Source: Pseudomonas cedrina subsp. cedrina
Lineage (GTDB): Bacteria; Pseudomonadota; Gammaproteobacteria; Pseudomonadales; Pseudomonadaceae
NCBI RefSeq assembly: GCF_001983175.1
Contig: NZ_MNPW01000004.1
Location: 478,087 to 542,086 of the forward strand
Direction: 5' to 3'
Length of the DNA: 64,000 nucleotides
In this document: positions 21,633 to 29,695 of the stretch, piece by piece
How the letters are laid out: each line of letters starts with the position of its first letter
Position numbering within the stretch: the stretch's first letter is position 1
Position numbers and translations under genes: made by a program
The notes under the pieces: model-generated
Told to the model about the DNA's origin: nothing
Databases searched by the model: none
The model's input: only the letters and a program-made list of their open reading frames with translations

Positions 21633-21956
21633 TCAGCGCTCGAGGTGCGCGATCTTGCCTGGCTTGCCGTCCCACTCTGCCGCATCCGGCAACGGGTCTT
21701 TCTTTTCCGTGATGTTCGGCCAGATCTCCGCCAGCTCGACGTTCAACTGAATGAACTGCTCCATGCCCGCAGGCACTTCGTCCTCGGAAAAAATCGCAAC
21801 GGCCGGGCATTCTGGTTCACACAGGGCGCAGTCGATGCACTCATCCGGGTGGATAACCAGGAAATTCGGGCCTTCGTAGAAGCAGTCCACCGGACACACT
21901 TCTACGCAGTCGGTGTACTTGCACTTGATGCAGTTGTCGGTGACGACGAAGGTCAT
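21633..21956 (-). CDS. fdxA: Seven-iron ferredoxin FdxA
   Basis: [3Fe-4S][4Fe-4S] electron carrier. 107 residues ([20 protein letters not shown]...). Cysteines in [17 protein letters not shown] and [12 protein letters not shown] give the Azotobacter FdI-type arrangement, followed by a C-terminal tail of about 40 residues. GGAGA lies before ATG 21956. Adjacent to mutS and rsmZ, as in PAO1. Confidence 0.95.
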   Translation of the reverse strand: MTFVVTDNCIKCKYTDCVEVCPVDCFYEGPNFLVIHPDECIDCALCEPECPAVAIFSEDEVPAGMEQFIQLNVELAEIWPNITEKKDPLPDAAEWDGKPGKIAHLER

Positions 21957-22098
21957 TTCTAATTTTCTCCTCAGGCGGCGGCAGCGAAACCCTTTGTGGC
22001 AGGGCTCGCGAGGTTCGGGAGCGATAGTCTGCAGGCCAGGCTAAAAGCCCGCAGCATCCCAAACCGCGCGAGAGTCTACCAGCTTGCAAGCGTCTGCG

Positions 22099-24690
22099 TT
22101 ATATCCGAGTCTTCAGTGCATATAACATTTCGAGCGCTTTGCGCGGTGTCAAGTCGTCCAGGTCAAGCTTTGCCAACTCATCCAGCACCGGGTGGGGCAG
22201 GCTGGCGAACATATCGCTCTGATGCGGCGCGGCGGGTTTGTTGCTGGCTTTCTTCGGGCTGGCGACCACGGTTTCGTGGGGCAGGGCGGTGGTTTCCAGG
22301 CGGCTCAGGTGCTCGCGTGCACGCAGGATCACGTCGTTCGGCACACCGGCCAGTTGCGCCACGGCCAGGCCGTAACTCTGGCTCGCGGGCCCCGGCAGCA
22401 CGTGGTGCAGGAACACGATGCGCTCGTTGTGCTCGGTGGCGTTGAGGTGCACGTTGGCCACCAGGGGCTCGCTCTCCGGCAGCACGGTCAGCTCGAAGTA
22501 GTGGGTTGCGAACAGCGTATAGGCACGCAAGTGCGCCAGACGCTCCGCCGCCGCCCAAGCCAGGGAGAGGCCGTCGAAGGTGCTGGTGCCACGGCCCACT
22601 TCGTCCATCAGCACCAGGCTGCGCTCGGTGGCGTTGTGCAGAATATTGGCGGTTTCGCTCATTTCCACCATAAAGGTGGAGCGGCCACCGGCCAGGTCAT
22701 CGCTGGAGCCGATCCGGGTAAAAATGCGGTCCACCAGCGACAGCTCGCAACTGGCCGCCGGCACGAAGCTGCCGATATGCGCCAGCAACACAATCAAAGC
22801 GGTTTGACGCATGTAAGTGGATTTACCGCCCATGTTGGGACCGGTGATCACCAGCATGCGGGTATCGTCGTCCAGCGACAGGTCGTTGGCGACGAACGAC
22901 GTGGTCAGCACCTGCTCCACGACGGGGTGACGACCCTGCACGATGCGCATGCACGGCTCGCTGACAAAGCGTGGGCAGTTCAGGTCCAGGTTCAGCGCGC
23001 GTTCGGCCAGGTTGCTCAGCACGTCCAGTTCGGCCAGGGCCGCGGCGGTGTCCTGCAACGGCGCCAGGCGGCTGATCAGGCCCTCGAGCAAGGCCTCGTA
23101 GAGCATCTTCTCCCGCGCCAGGGCGCGGCTCTTGGCCGACAGCGCCTTGTCTTCAAATGCCTTGAGCTCCGGCGTGATAAAACGCTCGGCGCCCTTGAGC
23201 GTCTGGCGACGTTGATAGTCGACAGGCGCCGACTCGGCCTGCTTGCTCGGCAACTCGATAAAGTAGCCATGCACGCGGTTGTAGCCGACTTTCAGGTTAG
23301 CAAGGCCGGTACGGGCTTTTTCGCGGGCTTCCAGATCAATCAGGAACTGCCCGGCGTTTTCGCTCAGCGATTGCAGTTCATCCAGTTCACTGTCATAGCC
23401 TGTCTTTAATACACCACCGTCACGGATGATCGCTGGCGGGTTGTCGATGATGGCTTTTTCCAGCAGCGCCGCCAGTTCCGGGTAAGTGCCGGCCGTGACA
23501 GCGAGCTGTTGCAGGTGCGGCGTGTCCAGCTCGGTCATCGCTACTTGCAGCTGCGGCAAGGCGCCAAGGGCATCGCGCAGACGCGCCAGGTCACGCGGGC
23601 GCGCGTTACGCAAGCCGATCCGCGCCAGGATGCGCTCGATATCGCCGATTTCCTTGAGCTGTGGCTGCAGCTTTTCAAAGCGATAGCCGTCCAGCAGGCA
23701 GGTAATGGAAGTCTGGCGCGCTTGCAGTACCGTCAAGTCTCGCAAAGGACGGTTCAGCCAACGCGTCAGCAAGCGGCTGCCCATGGCGGTCTGGCAACGG
23801 TCGACCACCGACTGCAGGGTGTTGTCGCGCCCGCCCGCCAGGTTGGTATCCAGCTCCAGATTGCGACGGCTGGCACCATCGAGCACCACCGTATCGTCCA
23901 GACGTTCATGCCGCAGGCTGCGCAAATGCGGCAGAGCGGTGCGCTGTGTCTCTTTCGCATAGGCGAGCAGGCAACCGGCGGCGCCGATGGCCAGGGTCAG
24001 GGTTTCGCAACCGAAACCCTTCAGGTCTTGCACCGAGAACTGCTGGCACAGACTCTTCAACGCCGAGTCACGCTCGAAATCCCACGGCGCACGACGCTTG
24101 GTCCCACGGCGTTTCTCTGCCGGCAAATCCTTCGGCCAATCATCCGGAATCAACAACTCCACCGGGTTGATGCGCTCCAGCTCCGCCAGCAGATTCTCCC
24201 AGCCCTTGATCTCCAGCACGCTGAAATTACCACTGGTGATATCCAGCACCGAAAGCCCGAACAAACGCTCATCGCCCAACACCGCAGCGATCAGGTTATC
24301 GCGACGCTCATCCAGCAGCGCCTCATCACTCACCGTCCCCGGCGTAATGATGCGCACCACCTGACGTTCCACCGGCCCTTTGCTCGTCGCCGGATCGCCG
24401 ATCTGCTCACAGATCACCACCGACTCGCCCAGCTTCACCAGCTTGACCAGGTAACCTTCCAGCGAGTGGTAAGGAATCCCACACATCGGAATCGACTGCC
24501 CCGCCGACTGCCCCCGCGCTGTCAGGGTGATGTCCAGCAACTTGGCGGCCTTCTTCGCGTCCTCATAGAAGATCTCGTAGAAGTCGCCCATGCGATAGAA
24601 CATCAACTGATCAGGGTGCTGGTTCTTGAGGCGCCAGTACTGCTGCATCATTGGCGTATGGGAGGACAGATCGGAGGTGTTTTTACTCAT
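22099..24690 (-). CDS. mutS: DNA mismatch repair ATPase MutS
   Basis: Recognises base mismatches and short loops and recruits MutL. 863 residues. The N-terminal mismatch-binding F-x-E motif is [11 protein letters not shown] (about 36-40). Core and clamp domains are in the middle. C-terminal ATPase: Walker [16 protein letters not shown] (about 620), Walker [16 protein letters not shown] (about 698) and ATHYFEL. Complete and intact, so no hypermutator lesion is visible. It forms the left boundary of the tailocin integration site. Confidence 0.97.
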   Translation of the reverse strand: MSKNTSDLSSHTPMMQQYWRLKNQHPDQLMFYRMGDFYEIFYEDAKKAAKLLDITLTARGQSAGQSIPMCGIPYHSLEGYLVKLVKLGESVVICEQIGDPATSKGPVERQVVRIITPGTVSDEALLDERRDNLIAAVLGDERLFGLSVLDITSGNFSVLEIKGWENLLAELERINPVELLIPDDWPKDLPAEKRRGTKRRAPWDFERDSALKSLCQQFSVQDLKGFGCETLTLAIGAAGCLLAYAKETQRTALPHLRSLRHERLDDTVVLDGASRRNLELDTNLAGGRDNTLQSVVDRCQTAMGSRLLTRWLNRPLRDLTVLQARQTSITCLLDGYRFEKLQPQLKEIGDIERILARIGLRNARPRDLARLRDALGALPQLQVAMTELDTPHLQQLAVTAGTYPELAALLEKAIIDNPPAIIRDGGVLKTGYDSELDELQSLSENAGQFLIDLEAREKARTGLANLKVGYNRVHGYFIELPSKQAESAPVDYQRRQTLKGAERFITPELKAFEDKALSAKSRALAREKMLYEALLEGLISRLAPLQDTAAALAELDVLSNLAERALNLDLNCPRFVSEPCMRIVQGRHPVVEQVLTTSFVANDLSLDDDTRMLVITGPNMGGKSTYMRQTALIVLLAHIGSFVPAASCELSLVDRIFTRIGSSDDLAGGRSTFMVEMSETANILHNATERSLVLMDEVGRGTSTFDGLSLAWAAAERLAHLRAYTLFATHYFELTVLPESEPLVANVHLNATEHNERIVFLHHVLPGPASQSYGLAVAQLAGVPNDVILRAREHLSRLETTALPHETVVASPKKASNKPAAPHQSDMFASLPHPVLDELAKLDLDDLTPRKALEMLYALKTRI

Positions 24691-24867
24691 TGGATAGTAG
24701 GCAAATTCGTTGAAAGTGATGGGGCAAAGGGGGCGCTTGGCCCAGCATTTTTTGCGATGGCGGCAAGGTTAACACGCGAGGTCGGGGCTTCGCAGGTCGC
24801 AGATGGCCAGCTAAAACACAAAAGTGGTGCCGCCCGAATACCAATCACTTAAGGAAGAGCACCGTAA

Positions 24868-24962
24868 CTGTGGCGAGGGAGCTTGCTCCCGCTGGGGCGC
24901 GCAGCGGCCCCAAAAAATGGGTCTGCTACGCAGCCCAACGGGAGCAAGCTCCCTCGCCACAG
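24868..24962. repeat. REP-type inverted repeat downstream of the DUF3077 gene
   Basis: 24-bp perfect arms (24868-24891 and 24939-24962), starting CTGTGGCGAGGGAGCTTGCT. Nothing else is recognisable in the gap 24691-24996. Confidence 0.9.
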
Positions 24963-24996
24963 GTTTGCGGTCGCCTGCTCTTTTTACCTTCGCGGA

Positions 24997-25272
24997 TTAC
25001 TGAGTGTTACCGGGCGAATCCAACACCTTCACCACATCATCAACCACCGCCTTGACCATCTCCTGCAAGTAATGCGATGCCCAGGCGTAGCGATCCGTCT
25101 CTTTGGTCATCGCCGCGTCTTCTGCGAGTTGCTTGGCGACGTGCAGGAGGTCGGAGGCGTGATGCAGGGCTTCGTGCAGGGAAACGCCGCCGTTGACGCG
25201 GAACAGAGGTTGGTCGGAGTGAAAGGAGAAGGGGGTGACGCCGAGGGTGGTTAAGTCTTGCGCATCATTCAT
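24997..25272 (-). CDS. DUF3077 family protein
   Basis: 91 residues from ATG 25272 (MNDAQDLTTLGVTPFSFHSD). The middle is an amphipathic helical segment (LHEALHHASDLLHVAKQLAE) and the C-terminal part has RYAWASHYLQEMVKAVVDDV, features I associate with the small DUF3077 family found in many copies in pseudomonads. Function unknown. GGAGG lies about seven bases upstream. The start overlaps the stop of a 25-codon upstream reading frame (ATGA), and a structured leader precedes both. The open frame continues to 25617, but that extension is the leader and is probably not translated. Confidence 0.75.
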   Translation of the reverse strand: MNDAQDLTTLGVTPFSFHSDQPLFRVNGGVSLHEALHHASDLLHVAKQLAEDAAMTKETDRYAWASHYLQEMVKAVVDDVVKVLDSPGNTQ

Positions 25273-25346
25273 ACAACACCTCCGAATACGGAGGAAACGA
25301 ACCAAGACCGGTGATCCCGTTTGGTGCGGTGAACGTAGAAGCACAT
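25269..25346 (-). CDS. 25-residue leader peptide coupled to the DUF3077 gene
   Basis: MCFYVHRTKRDHRSWFVSSV and five more residues, from ATG 25346. It has its own ribosome site (AAGGAG, eight bases upstream). Its TGA overlaps the DUF3077 ATG as ATGA, the classic arrangement for translational coupling. It is rich in aromatic and basic residues. I recall similar short frames before DUF3077 genes in other pseudomonads, but conservation was not tested. Confidence 0.5.
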   Translation of the reverse strand: MCFYVHRTKRDHRSWFVSSVFGGVV

Positions 25347-25590
25347 AAGTGAAAGCTCCTTGATTTGAGGAACTGCCACGAACCTTCTCACAGGTTTGGG
25401 TGGCAGCTGTGCGCAGGGTGAGAAACCGGCAATCAAGGCAACCGGTAGACCCGAAGGTCTCCCACGCACAGCCGCCATAAAACGATATCGCAGACGAAAA
25501 AAAACGCCGCGATAGGGTTCTTGGGCGCTTTGCGCCTTGATTTGCTCGGGTTCTCACACCCGGCCGCTGAATTTGCAGCGACCGGGGGAG
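25347..25590 (-). promoter_or_regulatory. Structured 5' leader of the DUF3077 gene
   Basis: Contains several stable inverted repeats on the minus strand. CTGCCAC/GTGGCAG with inner AACCT/AGGTT lies at 25373-25406. ACCGG/CCGGT flanks 25425-25446. AGACC-TTCG-GGTCT, a UUCG-type tetraloop hairpin, is at 25447-25460. An arm pair CCCGGcCGCTG...GCAGCGaCCGGG is at 25559-25586. The density of hairpins suggests a cis-acting RNA or attenuator. The promoter was not located. Confidence 0.45.
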
Positions 25591-25636
25591 GTTAGCGTGA
25601 TGGTGGGATGGGTGCAACCGAGGAAATAGGCATATC

Positions 25637-25761
25637 GATCGTTCCCACGCTCCGCGTGGTAACGCATCCTGTGACGCTCTGCGTCACTTGTAAGTCCTCA
25701 GCTGCACGGCGGGACGCGGAGCGTTCCTGGCTGCATTCCCACGCGGAGCGTGGGAACGATC
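25637..25761. repeat. Inverted repeat with 23-bp perfect arms
   Basis: Arms 25637-25659 and 25739-25761 (GATCGTTCCCACGCTCCGCG and three more bases, and its complement). Between them are smaller palindromes, such as GTGACGCTCTGCGTCAC. The arm sequence differs from the GGGCTTGC-type REP elements seen elsewhere in the window. Confidence 0.88.
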
Positions 25762-25810
25762 TAATGACCGGGATTTGTGTAGATATCTATGCCCAGCAAT
25801 GCACACCCGA

Positions 25811-25856
25811 GCATAAATGGGCCTACCAAATGCATAAATATGCAAATCAGCATTTG
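25811..25856. promoter_or_regulatory. Candidate operator cluster upstream of the phage-type repressor
   Basis: GCATAAAT occurs at 25811 and 25832. The second copy is part of the palindrome TGCATA-AA-TATGCA (25831-25844), followed by GCAAAT-CAGC-ATTTGC (25842-25857). Related A/T-rich repeats precede the lysis-gene promoter, suggesting one repressor acts at both sites. Confidence 0.5.
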
Positions 25857-25889
25857 CCAACCCGCAAATCTCCCGTCACTATCCACATT

Positions 25890-26624
25890 ATGCAAAAACG
25901 CAATGTTTCTATCGTCTTAAGAGAACTGCTGGACCGCGACCGGATCTCCCCAACGGAGCTTCACCGGCGTACCGGCGTGCCTCAATCCACGCTGTCCCGG
26001 ATCCTCAGCGGCAAGATCGTTGATCCGTCGGACAAGCACATCTCCCGCATTGCCGAGTACTTTCGCGTAAGCACCGACCAACTGCGCGGGCGCGTGGTGG
26101 TGGGCGCTTTGAGGGATGACGGTCGCGACCCGATGCATTCGGAGCTCAAGGACATAAGCCTGTGGGACGACGACACCCCCGTGAATGACGACGAGGTGTC
26201 GATCCCCTTTCTGCGTGAGGTTGAATTGGCTGCTGGATCAGGAAGATTCGTCATCGAGGAAAGCGAGAAGGCCAGCCTGCGTTTTGGAAAGCGCAGCCTG
26301 CGGCATAACGGGGTGCAGTTCGACCAGGCCAAGTGTGTGACGGTACGCGGCAATAGCATGTTGCCGGTGCTGCGCGATGGCGCAACCGTCGGCGTGAATG
26401 CGGGTAAGAGTGCGATCGGTGACATCGTTGATGGCGATTTGTATGCGATCAATCACAATGGCCAGTTGCGCGTGAAACAGCTCTATCGCCTGCCCTCCGG
26501 GATTCGCCTGCGCAGTTTCAACCGCGAAGAGCACCCGGATGAGGACTACAGCTTCCAGGATATCCAGGATGAGCAGATCAGCATTCTTGGCCATGTGTTC
26601 TGGTGGGGCATGTACGCGCGTTAA
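25890..26624 (+). CDS. CI/LexA-like repressor of the tailocin/prophage remnant (XRE HTH plus S24 peptidase domain)
   Basis: 244 residues from ATG 25890 (MQKRNVSIVLRELLDRDRIS). N-terminal helix-turn-helix: SPTELHRRTGVPQSTLSRIL (about 20-39). The C-terminal S24 domain has catalytic Ser in VRGNSMLPVLRDG and Lys in QLRVKQLYRL. A probable Ala-Gly self-cleavage site is LAAGSGRF (about 114). This is the PrtR-type architecture: RecA-stimulated autocleavage relieves repression on DNA damage. The mutS-cinA location is the usual tailocin site in fluorescent pseudomonads. Longer upstream open sequence runs into the operator-like region, so this ATG is preferred. Confidence 0.88.
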   Translation: MQKRNVSIVLRELLDRDRISPTELHRRTGVPQSTLSRILSGKIVDPSDKHISRIAEYFRVSTDQLRGRVVVGALRDDGRDPMHSELKDISLWDDDTPVNDDEVSIPFLREVELAAGSGRFVIEESEKASLRFGKRSLRHNGVQFDQAKCVTVRGNSMLPVLRDGATVGVNAGKSAIGDIVDGDLYAINHNGQLRVKQLYRLPSGIRLRSFNREEHPDEDYSFQDIQDEQISILGHVFWWGMYAR

Positions 26625-26717
26625 CCTTTTTCTGTAAGACAAAGCCTGCCAACGAGCAGGCTTTTTTTCGTCTGTAAGAACCTCAACCCCGCGGCTGAAA
26701 CGCTAAAATTGCACGGG

Positions 26718-26750
26718 TGCATTTATTTTCTGAAATAAATGCATTTATGC
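26718..26750. promoter_or_regulatory. Candidate repressor operator before the lysis-gene promoter
   Basis: Perfect 11-bp inverted repeat TGCATTTATTT-TCTG-AAATAAATGCA (26718-26743), continued by ATTTATGC (26743-26750), the complement of the GCATAAAT found upstream of the repressor gene. It sits just before the -35 of a LexA-box promoter. Confidence 0.6.
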
Positions 26751-26752
26751 AT

Positions 26753-26780
26753 TGACTGTATGTTTATACAGTCCTATTCT
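26753..26780 (+). promoter_or_regulatory. SOS-type promoter with LexA box
   Basis: The LexA box CTG-TATGTTTATA-CAG (26756-26771) fits CTG-N10-CAG and is symmetrical. It overlaps a sigma-70-like promoter with -35 TTGACT (26753-26758), a 16-bp spacer and -10 TATTCT (26775-26780), so LexA would block RNA polymerase. recA in this window has the same type of box. The predicted transcript starts near 26787. Confidence 0.75.
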
Positions 26781-26786
26781 CCATCT

Positions 26787-27141
26787 CAAGCCAGCCAACA
26801 AGGCCTGGTGGAGGCGGCAAGGATGCTGCCAGGGAAGACAAGGAAGGCACGCAATATCGGCATGGACGCCATCGAAGCGATGGCAAGGATGCCAAGGCAA
26901 CACCGGCAAGGACGCCGACGCTCTTTAGTTGTACCGCGTTAAAAACAGGCAGCGATGAACCGGCCTCAACGGTTCAGAGGGTTGGCAACTGACCCGGGTG
27001 TGCAGCGTAAAGCACCAGAAGCAGTTATCCGGCAGACAGGGATCGTGGTCGGAAAAACATCAAGGAAAGGTCCATACCGCGCCAGTAGCGCCGAAAGACC
27101 GAGGACATCATTACTGAAAAGCCCGGGCTACCGGGCTTTTT
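26787..27141 (+). ncRNA. Candidate SOS-induced RNA with GGA-loop hairpins, or tailocin leader RNA
   Basis: 355 nt from the predicted start to a terminator, without a convincing protein. Four short hairpins put GGA in the loop within 102 nt: GGCA-AGGATGC-TGCC (26816-26830), GGC-ATGGAC-GCC (26859-26870), TGGCA-AGGA-TGCCA (26881-26894) and CGGC-AAGGAC-GCCG (26904-26917). ACAAGGAAGG lies at 26838-26847. These resemble the ACARGGAUGU sites bound by RsmA/CsrA proteins. An open frame 26739-26942 overlaps, but its start is before the promoter's -10 and its translation is unfamiliar. The RNA could also simply be the leader of the holin operon. Confidence 0.45.
27117..27141 (+). terminator. Terminator between the GGA-hairpin region and holin
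   Basis: GCCCGG-GCTA-CCGGGC stem, preceded by AAAA and followed by TTTTT. It would end the SOS transcript 70 bp before the holin gene unless read through. Confidence 0.85.
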
Positions 27142-27211
27142 GGAATGCCTACCTATCGAAGTGTGTGTAATTGAAAAACGGACTATTCAGTGCTCAGCCA
27201 GGAGGCGTGAC

Positions 27212-27556
27212 ATGACAAACGAACAACAAGCGTTAGCGGAAATGCCTATCTGGCTGGTCATCATATTGGCTTTGATTGGCGGAGTTTCCGGCGAGATGTG
27301 GCGCGCCGACAAGGAGGGGGCCCGTGGCTGGTCGCTGATTCGGCGCCTGGCGCTCAGGTCTGGGGCGTGCATGGTCTGCGGGGTTTCGGCCCTGATGCTG
27401 TGTTACGCCGCCGGCATGTCGATCTGGACCGCCGGCGCCATTGGTTGCCTGACCGCCATGGCCGGCGCCGACGTGGCCATCGGCCTTTATGAACGCTGGG
27501 CGGCCAAGCGCGTCGGGGTCAACGAGGCCCCAACCTCCCGCCCGGATCAGCAGTAA
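27212..27556 (+). CDS. Phage/tailocin holin
   Basis: 114 residues from ATG 27212, with GGAGG seven bases upstream. Three hydrophobic segments: MPIWLVIILALIGGVSG (about 11-27), ACMVCGVSALMLCYAAGMSI (about 52-71) and AGAIGCLTAMAGADVAIGL (about 75-93), with a charged C-terminus. This is the class of holin found in pyocin-like clusters. It would release endolysin to the cell wall. First protein gene after the SOS promoter. Confidence 0.8.
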   Translation: MTNEQQALAEMPIWLVIILALIGGVSGEMWRADKEGARGWSLIRRLALRSGACMVCGVSALMLCYAAGMSIWTAGAIGCLTAMAGADVAIGLYERWAAKRVGVNEAPTSRPDQQ

Positions 27557-27577
27557 CCGCTGCAAGGATGCAAGCAA

Positions 27578-28093
27578 ATGACACTTCTCGAAAAACCTTC
27601 GCAACTGCCGATGGCTATTGGGGTTGCACTGAAGAGCGCGTTCCCGCAACTGCGGGTGGGCAATCACCAGGACTTTTCCAGCACGGCGGATAACACCGGC
27701 ATTTTGATCAGCGTTGAGCGCAACGGTCCGGGCGTTCGCTCCCTCGCAGGGCGCAAGGCACATGCGTTGTCGGTCTCGCTCAGGGCCATGGTCGCCAGGG
27801 CGTCGGCACCGTTTGACGCCTGCGACCTGGCCAGCCAATTGATGGACTTGGCCCTGGATAACCGCTGGGGTCTGCCACCTGACCAATGCGACGTGCCCAC
27901 CGCGATTGTTGCGGCACCCTTCGGCCTCATCGGCGCGGAAACGGACTACGACACCTGGACCGTTTCCTTCACCCAAAACCTCTACCTCGGCCCGTCACTG
28001 CTCGACGATCCCACCGGCAAACCGCTGTTTGCCCGCAGCTGGGAAGTCACGAACATCGACGATCCAGACCAATACCGCCCGTTGCAGGAGTAG
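27578..28093 (+). CDS. Tailocin/prophage protein, possibly a tail terminator
   Basis: 171 residues from ATG 27578. Soluble, without signal or membrane segment. The layout (short helix PMAIGVALKSAFPQLRV, strands, then FARSWEVTNIDDPDQYRPLQ) is reminiscent of tail-completion/terminator proteins of long-tailed phages, but I cannot assign it firmly. It lies 21 bp after holin in the same direction. If it is a tail protein, it is the only one left in this locus. Confidence 0.5.
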   Translation: MTLLEKPSQLPMAIGVALKSAFPQLRVGNHQDFSSTADNTGILISVERNGPGVRSLAGRKAHALSVSLRAMVARASAPFDACDLASQLMDLALDNRWGLPPDQCDVPTAIVAAPFGLIGAETDYDTWTVSFTQNLYLGPSLLDDPTGKPLFARSWEVTNIDDPDQYRPLQE

Positions 28094-28229
28094 GCAATGC
28101 ATTGCTACGGGATAGCCTCGGCCTGGTCTCGATACTGCCAGATCGCAACAGTAGCTTCCAAGCCAGCCAAGGCCCCCACTGCTCCCACGAGCGGGAGGGA
28201 GCTTGGCAGATAAATAAACGGACTTGCAG

Positions 28230-28415
28230 ATGTTGAAAGAATTCAGATGCGGTAACTGCAAAAGACTTCTCGCCCGTACGGGTGGGTTTACAGAGCTCCA
28301 GATCAAATGCTCCCGATGCGGGACGCTGAATCATGTGAAGGACAAGATCCTCGAGCAATCGCCTTTGAGCGACATGAAAGCGGAATCCTCCGCGACAATT
28401 CATTCGACTCAATAG
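28230..28415 (+). CDS. com: Com-family zinc-finger regulator
   Basis: 61 residues from ATG 28230 (MLKEFRCGNCKRLLARTGGF). Two Cys pairs, CGNC and CSRC, form a zinc knuckle as in phage Mu Com, which binds mom mRNA and activates translation of the DNA-modification gene. Pseudomonas prophages and tailocins often carry com next to a DNA methyltransferase; none is present here, so the gene is orphaned. The ribosome site is weak. Confidence 0.75.
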   Translation: MLKEFRCGNCKRLLARTGGFTELQIKCSRCGTLNHVKDKILEQSPLSDMKAESSATIHSTQ

Positions 28416-28423
28416 GTGAAAAC

Positions 28424-28753
28424 ATGGACATCCAAACCATCGGCAAGACATTTGTAAACGTAAGCGTTAACGGTGCCTTTGGCCCGCATAAGCTTGTAGG
28501 CCCCGAACAAAATGTACATGGATTGATTCTGCGTACCGTGAATTTTAACGCCGCTTACACTGTGGTGGTGAGTGCGACACCGCCAGCGGATACCTTCGAT
28601 AACAGCAAAACTATCGCATTCATTGCGACGAGTCGGACCGAGCCTTTCATGGTCCCGGCAGGGCTTGGGGTTTATCTTCTGTTGGGTAATGACTACAACC
28701 GCAAGATCAATGTCACTTGGGACTATCTCAACGCTGATGGCACAGTTGCCTAA
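28424..28753 (+). CDS. Hypothetical prophage-associated protein
   Basis: 109 residues from ATG 28424, with AGGTG six bases upstream. Beta-rich composition with no Cys and no signal peptide (for example GLILRTVNFNAAYTVVVSAT and GLGVYLLLGNDYNRKINVTW). It may be a small virion or decoration-type protein, but no family was recognised. Placed between com and the degraded segment before the endolysin. Confidence 0.5.
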   Translation: MDIQTIGKTFVNVSVNGAFGPHKLVGPEQNVHGLILRTVNFNAAYTVVVSATPPADTFDNSKTIAFIATSRTEPFMVPAGLGVYLLLGNDYNRKINVTWDYLNADGTVA

Positions 28754-29139
28754 GCCGCGCTGAAGAGATCCGGCTCTGCGTAAACGCAGACTTTCAAGCA
28801 ACAACGCGCGGCGTAGGCCGCGCACTTATTCAGGGCCTTGCCATTGTGCGGGGCCTTTTCGTTTTCGTCTCCACCACACCCATTGCTCCGAGCTGGGAGT
28901 GCTGCTGGAGCTGGCTTATCTGCACAGGTCGTACCTCGGCCACTTTTTCTCTATGAAGTGACGATGGATCCTAACGACCTGGCCCTTGGCGTGTTCGCGT
29001 GGCTTGGTGGTACCGGCACTGTGTTGCTTGGTGGTCTCTGGTGTTGCTCCACGGCCACGCAGATGCACACACCCACCAGATGGTGTGCCAATGACGACCA
29101 TTGCCTACAAAGATGGCGTGATCACCAAGAGTCAAACCC
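28754..29139 (+). pseudogene. Degraded prophage segment with gene fragments
   Basis: 386 bp with no intact gene I trust. A GGGCC-rich hairpin plus TTTTCGTTTTC near 28830-28868 looks like a terminator. ATG 28964 opens a 61-residue frame (MDPNDLALGVFAWLGGTGTV...) that runs out into unrelated sequence. ATG 29091 starts MTTIAYKDGVI, which resembles the N-terminus of the Ntn-hydrolase-like proteins in Pseudomonas phages, but only about 11 residues fit before the sequence becomes unrelated. This looks like a deletion scar of the tailocin block. Confidence 0.45.
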
Positions 29140-29695
29140 ATGCTCATGACGCTCCCCCAACTGCTTCAGGTGATGCCTGGCGCCCACGCGCGCGGGCATT
29201 TTTTTAACCGCCCTGAATACAGCGTTCGTTCGCTACGAGATCGACCGCCCGATACGCATCGCCGCCTTCCTCGCCCAAGTCGGCCACGAATCCGCCGAGT
29301 TGCGCCATGTGCGCGAACTGGGCAGTGATGCGTACCTGAGCAGGTACGACACCGGCCCGTTGGCCGCGCGCCTGGGGAATACCCCGCAAGCCGACGGCGA
29401 CGGCCAGGCATACCGGGGCAGGGGGCTGATCCAGATTACCGGTAGTCACAATTATCTGGCCTGCAGCCGGGCACTGTTCGGCGATGATCGTTTGTTGCGC
29501 GAGCCGATGCTGCTCGAGCTGCCCCAATGGGCCGCCGCGTCGGCTGGCTGGTTCTGGCAGAGCAATGGCCTGAACGAGCTGGCCGACAAGGGGCAGTTCA
29601 CTGCCATTACGCGGCGCATCAACGGTGGGCTCAATGGGCTGGAGGATCGCCTGCGGCTGTGGGCGCGGGCGAAGGCGGTGTTATGCGTTTCCTAG
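29140..29695 (+). pseudogene. GH19 chitinase-like endolysin, frameshifted
   Basis: Cell-wall lytic enzyme of the tailocin/prophage. The N-terminal part (ATG 29140, MLMTLPQLLQVMPGAHARGH) runs into a T7 tract at 29199-29205 and goes out of frame. Dropping one T continues the reading as HFLTALNTAFVRYEIDRPIR and on to FLAQVGHESAELRHVREL, then the GH19 segment AYRGRGLIQITGSHNY and the stop at 29693. The remaining frame is open, so the lesion is a single extra base. It could be a true mutation, a slippage site or a sequencing error. The end overlaps the Rz start. Confidence 0.8.

Noticed and set aside
24997..25617. Long 206-codon version of the DUF3077 protein
   Set aside because: The first 115 codons cover the hairpin-rich leader; the DUF3077 domain and its ribosome site begin at 25272.
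25637..25761. Phage attachment site or IS ends
   Set aside because: The 23-bp inverted arms fit an intergenic repeat family; no integrase or transposase is present and there is no direct duplication of a core sequence at the far side of the remnant.
26739..26942. 67-codon frame over the GGA-hairpin region
   Set aside because: Starts upstream of the predicted -10, has no ribosome site, and all three frames give unfamiliar peptides. Kept as RNA, but a tiny conserved protein is not fully excluded.
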